In this document: positions 21,945 to 28,276 of the stretch, piece after piece | Layout: the number at the start of each line of letters is the position of its first letter | Position numbering within the stretch: the first letter of the stretch is position 1 | Assembly: GCA_037176905.1 (NCBI GenBank) | Contig: JBBBWG010033530.1 | Coordinates: 11,091-39,366 of the forward strand | Length of the DNA stretch: 28,276 nucleotides | Source of the DNA: Azolla pinnata | Taxonomy: Eukaryota; Streptophyta; Polypodiopsida; Salviniales; Salviniaceae | Direction of reading: 5' to 3' | Notes under the pieces: generated by a model | What the model saw: only the letters and a program-made list of their open reading frames with translations | The model's database searches: none | Told to the model about the DNA's origin: nothing | Translations under genes and position numbers: made by a program

Positions 21945-22910
21945 CCCATAATCGATTCAATACTACCATATTAACCTAATTTAACCCTAAATCCTAGTAA
22001 TTAAACCAGCTCCCGCTTCAACGTCCCTAATTAACCCTAATTACTAGTCCCGAATGGGGATCTGATCAAGCTGATATTGTCGGCAGTACTGCGCCTCCAT
22101 AACATGATCATCAAAGCAAGATATATAGCCCGTGATTAATCCTCATTTGCATAACCTGATTTAACCCTAAACCCTAGTAATTAAACCGCGCCCACCTTAA
22201 ACGTCCCTATTAAACCCTAATTACTTCGCATGGGGGATCTGCTGATCAATTAGCTAATAAAATTGTCGGACGTACTGTGCCTCAACAATTACATGATCAT
22301 CAAAGCAAGATAGCCCATGATGGATTGATCTGATCTGTTGCATAACCTAAATCAACCCTAAACCCTAGTGTTAAACCGGCTCCTTAACGCCCCTAATTAA
22401 CTCTAATGACTCCAAAATATAGGGGATCTCATGATCAAGCTGATGTCAACTTAACATGATCAAAGCAAGATAGCCCATAATCCATTCACTACCATAACTA
22501 ATTTAACCCTAAACCCAAGTACTTAAACCGCCTCCTTAAACGTCGGCCCTGAACCCTAATTAGTCCGAATTATGTGATCCGGTCAAGCTGATGTCACGAA
22601 CAACATGATCAAAGCAAGATAGCCCATCATTCATTCATTACCATAACCTAATTTAACCCTGAACTTCCCTAAACCCTACTAATTCGTACGAATGAGGGAT
22701 CTGATCGACCTGATTGTCGGCACTGCACCTCAACAACATGATCAAAGCAAGATAGCCTGTGATTAATCCTCATTTACATAATCTAATTTAACCCTAAACC
22801 CTAGTAATAAAACCGCCTCCTTAAACGTCCCTATATAACCCTTAGTACTCCGAATGTGGTGATCTGCTGATCAATTACCTGATAATAATGCCGGTACAGC
22901 GCCTCCTACA
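21923..22910 (+). repeat. Array B: six degenerate 130-185-bp units with CCCTAAA motifs
   Basis: Units start near 21923, 22098, 22285, 22448, 22599 and 22732. Each begins with variants of aacaacatgatcaaagcaag and atagccc. Then come taatttaaccctaaaccct, agtaattaaaccgcctcc, ttaaacgtccctaattaacc, ggggatctgatcaagctgat, and a tail gtcggcagtactgcgcctc. The telomere-like motif lies on the opposite strand to array A. The unit head contains the last codons and stop of the preceding ORF. Confidence 0.85.
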
Positions 22911-23609
22911 TTAACTGAATCCTTCCTGAAATAGCGCCGTAATGAGAGAAAATTAGCCGCAACTGATCCTAACTTGTGCTAGCTAGCTACAGTACTATAA
23001 CCTGCCCATGATCGTCTTGATCATTTATGATCGTCCATGATCAGCCGGCTGTCAGATAATCCCCCCGCTACCCACTTATTCTAGTTTAATTAGCGCAATC
23101 TCTGTCCTTTCCCTGCATTCGCTCCGTACTTGTAAATTAATTCGCCCGCGGGCGTTAATTAGCTGTACTTGCATTCGATCTGTGATCGATCGGTTCCGTT
23201 GGCGCTGCAGTTATGATCTTACGATTGTGATTCTCATGCAATATTGTACTATCTAATTACTAGTGCACCAACTGTCCTACTGTCATCGCTGATCCAAGAG
23301 TATGATAATTAACGGTTAATCCGAATCCTGAATACTAATCGTGGAACATTAACGTTTGATTAATTCCATTAGAATTAATGCTGATCATCGGTACGCTGTA
23401 TTACATCATCTATAATCTCCGATCATTTAACTACGACAAGCTGCTTTAATGTGCCGATCATATATAGTTTGACCAACCTGTAATTTCACATGGTCCGCGG
23501 CCAGTAGTCCTTAATTGATAGATTCAATGATTGAGGCTGATTATGATAATTAAGCTCCGTCCATATTAGCTTGATGGGCTGTATTGTACCTGGAAAACGA
23601 ATGAATTGA

Positions 23610-23670
23610 TTAGAGTTTAGGGTTTAGGGTTTCAGGGGTTCCGGTTTAGTGTTTAGGGTTTAGGGTTAAA
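23610..23670 (+). repeat. Short interstitial plant-type telomere-like block
   Basis: Two pairs of tttaggg units separated by cagggg ttccggtttagtg, all with the G-rich strand on +. The embedded ttccgg recalls array A. Confidence 0.75.
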
Positions 23671-24080
23671 CTTTACAGTAGACTAATTACGTTACTGATA
23701 TCCATTTTAAACCCAAGATGGAGCTATGCACTGATAATATATGTTTCTCGTGATCGATCACACTAATTGCTGATCATATATTAATCTCTAATTCGAATTA
23801 AAGCCTTGTTAATTGATGCCAGCCGTTGATCTTACTGATCGCACATGTGTAATTAATATATAAGTTCTTCATTAACACGCGGCTTGTTGATCGTCACCGA
23901 ATCCTGCTAATTAGGCTAATCTTGTTAATAGTCTGAATTCATTGAAGAGGACCTGCTAATTAACCATAGTCTAATTTAACTAGCTTTTTGGAATGGTGAG
24001 ATTGAAATTAACCTCATGAGCTCATATAATTGGCATCGCACATTTGATGTCGAAATGAATTATTGCGCCGCCTTTAAAAT

Positions 24081-24410
24081 TACTGATCTATATAAGGGCT
24101 ATATTAACACAACATTTGGATTAATACATCATATTCAGTTCATTATTCAACTATGCTTGGCCTGTATGCACTGCAGCTGAATCATCGATACACCGACCTC
24201 ATGATCAGAACCGTAATGCGGAATATTAGCAGAATTAATATTAATTACTGATCTATTATAAGGGCAATATTAACATAACATTTGGATTAATACACGATAT
24301 TCAGTTGATTACTAAATTGTGCTTGGGTTGCATGTATTGCAGCTGGATCATTGATACACCGACCTCATGATCAGAACCCTAATGCAGAATATTAGCAGAA
24401 TTAACATTAC
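24081..24410 (+). repeat. 165-bp direct tandem duplication
   Basis: Copy 1 is 24081-24245 and copy 2 is 24246-24410. Both begin tactgatctat-ataagggc and share aacatttggattaataca, gatattcagtt, gcagctg-atcat-gatacac and cgacctcatgatcagaacc. They differ by scattered substitutions and small indels, so this copy pair is older than the one at 4335-4995. Confidence 0.85.
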
Positions 24411-24535
24411 TTAATCAAGGAAGAGCACGAATGCGAAATATCATTACTAATCTGAAGACGAATCTAATCATCCTAAAAAGGGACAATTGATCCCTTGTTT
24501 CCTGATGGCCAACCATGACAAAGACACCCAATTTC

Positions 24536-24634
24536 ATCATCCCATCACCATCATCACCACACCAGCATCATGATCATAACCATCATCATGATAATCATGA
24601 TGATGATGATGATGATCACCACCATCATCATCAT
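24536..24634. repeat. CAT/ATG simple-sequence block with inverted halves
   Basis: A cat-rich stretch (24538-24590) runs into an atgatgatgatg stretch and again into caccaccatcatcat. The halves are complementary, so the block can fold into a hairpin around tgatcat motifs. Confidence 0.75.
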
Positions 24635-25435
24635 TTCTTCTTATAAGTTATAATTATGTTAATCTTTTGCTTTAATGCTACACGATGATCAATCTTTTGT
24701 CGCCGCTCTTTTGTAACAGCGAATGGGACATTTTCAACCTTTCACAGGGCGCCCCTCATGAAGCACTCGAATCCATTCCACTCACCGCTGCAGAATATCT
24801 TTTCCCGTCGTGCATGAATTATCGCATGATTAACCAGCAAATGATTAGCAGGGGCTGATTAAATTAAAGTGCAGGTTAGGCTGCATGCGACGCACGACCC
24901 AAATCAAACTAGGGTTAGAAAAACAACATGATCTTCAAGACTAGCTGATAACAATTAAAGATTTAGAAAAGGCTATATTGGACGTTGAATACTTCTGATC
25001 ATTTTTCAACCGATTGGTCTGCGTATTGATCATCTGTCTGTTTCCGATCATCATCTGCATCCAGCATTATAACGTATTCCAATTCCTGTACAATCTCTTC
25101 ACTCTGTGTCAAGAATTGAGCTCGTGATCGCCTTTTAATTTATTAATAGAAATCAGTTGTGTAACCTAAACATCGACCTTATATGTTCACCATGATCAAA
25201 GTAATGAACAAGTTCATGATATTAGACAACAGATACAGAATCAGAAGATAATACAAGATCAGTTTGGAGAATAATAGATTATAATTCTAATTTCATATCT
25301 ACAACTATCACCCTCGCTTAGCATTTTCATCTCTCCAAATTTCATATGGTGTCACACGGATTACAATTGTGCACGATTAAAGATGTGGCGTTGAGTGACA
25401 GAGGCGATGAACTCAATAGGCTAGGGCCCCGACAT

Positions 25436-27430
25436 ATGAGCACAAATAGAATAATATTAATGATGAAGAGAAAATGGCTTGCCTCGGTTGAGACTCAAAA
25501 GGGTATAAAACTTGGACTTTACGTTCTGATAATCGAGGTGGATATACCTCTCGTGAGTCTAGAGATTTTTGCGAGTCTGATAATAGAGGTGGATATACCT
25601 CTCATGAGTTTAGAGATTTTTGCGAGTCTACAAGCATATGTAAGCAACCCAATGAGGAAGTGGAAGTGAGCAGAGTGGTGTTTCAAGATGTTACACCCTG
25701 TATATTTGTACAAAAGAATGATCACACTCTTATGTCTAATGGTCCTATGTCGAACAATCCTTCATATGTTCACCCATATGAGAATGTTCAAGATGATGAA
25801 GTATGCATAGAACCTGAGAACATTCCAGCTTCAGTTAAGCAACCAGTGAGTCGATCTACTTGTGTCACTAGGCCACCTACTAGGTTAATAGATTGTATAA
25901 TGTTAACAGATATTGGTGAACCCTCTTGTTATAAGGAAGTTATTTTAGTTAGTGATTATACTAAATGGGAGAATGCCATGCAAAGTGATTTGGACAGTAT
26001 TCATAAGAAATATAGTACTTAGGATTTGGTACTTTTGTCAAAGGACAAGAAAGCATTACCATGTAAGTGGGTATATATAAGTACAAGTATACATTTGATA
26101 CTAAATATTCCCTAAAGTATAAAGCACGCAATGTAGCCGAAGGTAATTTCAAGCTAGAACATAGAGTTGATTTTGATAAAATATTTTCCCTTGTCGGTAA
26201 GATGATTACATTACATATGTTGCTTGCATTGGCCACAAATCAAGATTTGGAATTAGTCCAAATGGATGTGAAGACTACCTTTTTACATGGAGACCTTAAT
26301 GAAGAGATTTATATGGAACAACCAAAATGTTATGATGTCTCGGGAAAAGAATATTTGGTAATATATAAACTCGTGAAGAGTTTGTATGGGCTTAAATAGT
26401 CCCCCAGGTTGTAATACTAGACGTTTGATGTTTTTATAAAGACTTAAGGATATACCAAAAGTAATGAGGATGCATGTCTTTATATGAAAAACTGTTTAGA
26501 TGGGAGTTCTATTGTATGTTGATACTATATGTTGGTAAAACAAGGATGAGTTATCCTTGTTGAAAAAAAACATGAGTTTGACTTTTGACATGCAGGATTT
26601 GGGAGATGCAAGACATATTCTTGGTTTGTGTATTACTCTTGATAGGAGTTAACGATTGATCTACTTGTCGCAGGTTGAGTACATATCAAAAGTGCTCAAG
26701 AGGTTTAATATGGAGAATGCAAAGTCGTTGAGCACTTCATTGCCTACATGTGTAAAACAGAACACTATGATTGCCCCATGTCTGATGAGGACATGTCCAA
26801 GGTTCCTTATCAACACGCAGTTGGGAGTCTTATGTACACCATGGTGGCAACTAGACCAAACATTGCATTTGTTATAATGGGAGCAGTCAATCGATCCATG
26901 TCAAATCTCAATAAGAAATATTGGGATGCAGTCAAGTTGAAATTAAGATATCTGAGTGGCACTAAAGACAGGGGGTAAAGGGGATGCCTCTATCATTGGA
27001 TACACATATTCAGACTATGGTCGATGCATTGACAGTAAAAAATTTACTTCAAGGTACATTTTTCAGATTATGCGAGATGTCATTGCTTGGAGATCTTGTC
27101 TTCAAGAATGTATTGCATTGCCAACTACAAAAGTAAAGTATGTCGTAGCTAGTGAGGCATGTAAGGAAACAGTATGGCTTTCTCAACTAAGTTGTGACAT
27201 GATGTACCGAAACCTTTTCGTGATAGTCAAAGTGGCATTGCTTTGGCTAAGAATCTAGTATATCATGCGAAGTCCAAACACATCGCAATGTGATAGCATT
27301 TCATTCGAGAATTCGTATGTAATGGTTGCATTAACCTTGAGGATATTGTTTCTCACGAAAATGTTACAAATGCATTGACCAAGGCCTTACCACAAGATAC
27401 GCTGGAGCATTGTAGTTACTTGATGGGAAT
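25436..27430 (+). pseudogene. Decayed Ty1/copia retrotransposon pol (integrase, RT, RNase H remnants)
   Basis: Fragments of one polyprotein in copia order appear on + across several frames. The integrase core shows VETQKG and SDNRGGYTS.E.RDFCES (25480-25640). It jumps directly to the post-integrase linker VSRVVFQDVTP (25660), so the rest of integrase is deleted. The pre-RT linker EPSCYKEV...KWENAMQSDL is followed by a stop. RT retains KARNVAEG, LVQMDVKTTFLHGDLNEEIY and SLYGLK-stop (26060-26400), and its YVDD site is broken near 26515-26525. RNase H shows VGSLMYTMVATRPNIAF, GYTYSDY, WRSCLQECIALPTTKVKY and SEACKETVWL (26800-27190). The C-terminus shows KHIAM-stop-HFIREF. Gag and protease were not found. 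Multiple stops and frameshifts mean it cannot be autonomous. Confidence 0.92.
25525..25626 (+). repeat. 51-bp in-frame tandem duplication inside the integrase remnant
   Basis: Two 17-codon copies, 25525-25575 and 25576-25626, each starting tctgataat and ending tttttgcgag. They repeat the DNRGGYTS segment holding the second catalytic aspartate region of copia integrase. Confidence 0.9.
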
Positions 27431-27527
27431 CACTTAGTGCCTTATGTTACACACTCAGGTGTCTAGGTCTTGTACAACTCAATCTTCCATTATTCGTCCT
27501 GCTAGTTTAAGCCTTTTAGTGGGAAAT

Positions 27528-27855
27528 TGTTATACATGTATCTCCCCCAGGCCAAAACTTGGTCTTCCACTGAGTAGCATGTGGGGAGAGAATGAGGAAG
27601 AAGTGCGACGAGCAGAATGGCCACCTTCTTTGTCCCTGCTGTTTTTGTTCCTCTCTGTTGCAACGATTCGATGCCTGTCGCTTCTTTGTTGCATCTCCGA
27701 AGCCCTTCGCCGAATGTACACAAGACTGTTGTATCGTGCTGCTCGCCCCCCTTCTTTGTCGTGCACATTCCACTAATGCTCCTTCCACTTCCTACCGGTT
27801 GTCCCAGTCTTCGATAAGGAGCAGAACCGAAGTCTCTTTGCTCCACTATTGTACA
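27528..27855 (+). mobile_element. Probable 3' LTR of the copia remnant (right end not defined)
   Basis: After the RNase H remnant, ttagtgggaaat then TGTTATACATG at 27528 fits the copia pattern of a purine-rich tract followed by a TGTT LTR start. The following sequence, up to the stop codon of the minus-strand glucanase at 27856, shows no convincing gene. Short frames on both strands overlap without family features. No matching 5' LTR is in the window, so the right end and length are unknown. Confidence 0.45.
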
Positions 27856-28276
27856 TCAAAGAAGCAAGAAGAGGAAGAGGAAGAGGAAGAGGAAGAGGAG
27901 CGGGCGCGTGGCAACAACGGCGGACGACGACGATTCGGAGACGTACGTATAGAGCGAGTACGGCGGGCCGTAGTTGTTGTAGTTGCTGAAGGCGGCGGCG
28001 ACGTCGTACACGGGGGAAGCGTTGGGGTAGAAGAGGCCGTAGTGGCGCTCGGAGACGGGGCCGGGTTTGAGGTCCTCGTTGAAGAGTGCGAAGAGGTAGA
28101 CGAGGAGCGGGGAGTCGGGGCGGGCAGGAGTGCCGGTGGGTCCGGAGGCGAGCCGCGACACGAGGTTGCGGACGTAGGCGGCGGCGAGGCCGGGCGCGGC
28201 GCCGGGCTCGTCGGGGCCGCCCGCGGACTGCCACCCCTTCTCCGACACGACGACGTCGATGTCGCCGTTGTCGGAA
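27856..28276 (-). CDS. GH17 glucan endo-1,3-beta-glucosidase, C-terminal part, GPI-tailed
   Basis: Hydrolyses beta-1,3-glucan (callose) in cell wall or plasmodesmata (family role). Only the C-terminal ~139 residues are in the window; the gene continues beyond 28276. The frame reads SDNGDIDVVVSEKGWQSAGG, carrying the GH17 nucleophile Glu in VSE-GW-S-G. It continues with DEPGAAPGLAAAYVRNL, then GTPARPDSPLLVYLFALFNE and DLKPGPVSERHYGLFYP, a classic GH17 C-terminus. It ends with a Ser-rich spacer and a hydrophobic tail of Leu-Phe repeats, as in a GPI-anchor signal. The tail is encoded by a (CTCTTC) microsatellite. The usual ETGWPS is EKGWQS here. There is no X8/CBM43 domain after the catalytic part. 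It is strongly GC-rich like the receptor kinase. Confidence 0.92.
   Translation of the reverse strand, partial: SDNGDIDVVVSEKGWQSAGGPDEPGAAPGLAAAYVRNLVSRLASGPTGTPARPDSPLLVYLFALFNEDLKPGPVSERHYGLFYPNASPVYDVAAAFSNYNNYGPPYSLYTYVSESSSSAVVATRPLLFLFLFLFLFLLL

Larger units (their letters stand above)
22911..25430. other. AT-rich non-coding region before the copia remnant
   Basis: No supported gene. It contains a telomere-like block (about 23610-23670), a 165-bp tandem duplication (24081-24410) and a CAT/ATG simple-sequence block (24536-24634). Below about 24900 the sequence could include undetected parts of the retroelement, but I see no second LTR. Confidence 0.5.

Noticed and set aside
20318..22910. 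CRISPR-like array, because of many regular repeats
   Set aside because: Repeats are degenerate, lack unique spacers of constant size, and sit in plant nuclear DNA.

Overview
This window is nuclear DNA from a seed plant, very probably an angiosperm. The evidence is spliced GT-AG genes of plant families: a CLV1/BAM receptor kinase, a plant annexin, a mitochondrial bL12 precursor, an nsLTP-like protein and a GPI-tailed GH17 glucanase. A decayed Ty1/copia element and plant-type telomere-like heptamers (TTTAGGG) fit the same picture. The receptor kinase and glucanase are very GC-rich at third codon positions, while the annexin and bL12 genes are not. That bimodality resembles monocots, but I cannot name a species.

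Layout. 1-3987 (+): BAM3/CLV1-type LRR receptor kinase, 5' cut by the window edge, two exons, with an intron made of tandem repeats. 3971-4995: minisatellite starting in its last codons, then a nearly exact 328-bp tandem duplication. 4996-6642: non-coding flank with a degenerate ~190-bp repeat and a TACA/CA microsatellite. 6643-9864 (+): six-exon annexin, 332 aa. 9865-11365: flank with a cluster of ACCGTAT palindromes and the putative promoter of the next gene. 11366-12112 (+): mitochondrial ribosomal protein bL12. 13948-14361 (-): secreted eight-cysteine nsLTP-like protein, with TA/GA and GATA microsatellites upstream. 15126-25430: about 10 kb with almost no recognisable coding sequence. It holds a TGATCA-dense domain, a ~24-copy array (20318-21561), a 134-codon ORF of unknown nature (21540-21944), a 6-copy array (21923-22910) and other local duplications. 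25440-27860 (+): decayed copia pol and a probable 3' LTR start. 27856-28276 (-): 3' end of a GH17 beta-1,3-glucanase gene.

The protein genes look like unrelated single-copy neighbours with no common pathway. The most unusual theme is at DNA level. At least five separate local tandem arrays carry telomere-like heptamers, and several appear to have grown out of gene boundaries: the kinase 5' splice donor, the kinase stop codon, and the start and stop of the 134-codon ORF. The G-rich strand of these motifs switches from + to - exactly across that ORF. I found no CRISPR, operon or bacterial-type system, and no tRNA or rRNA gene.
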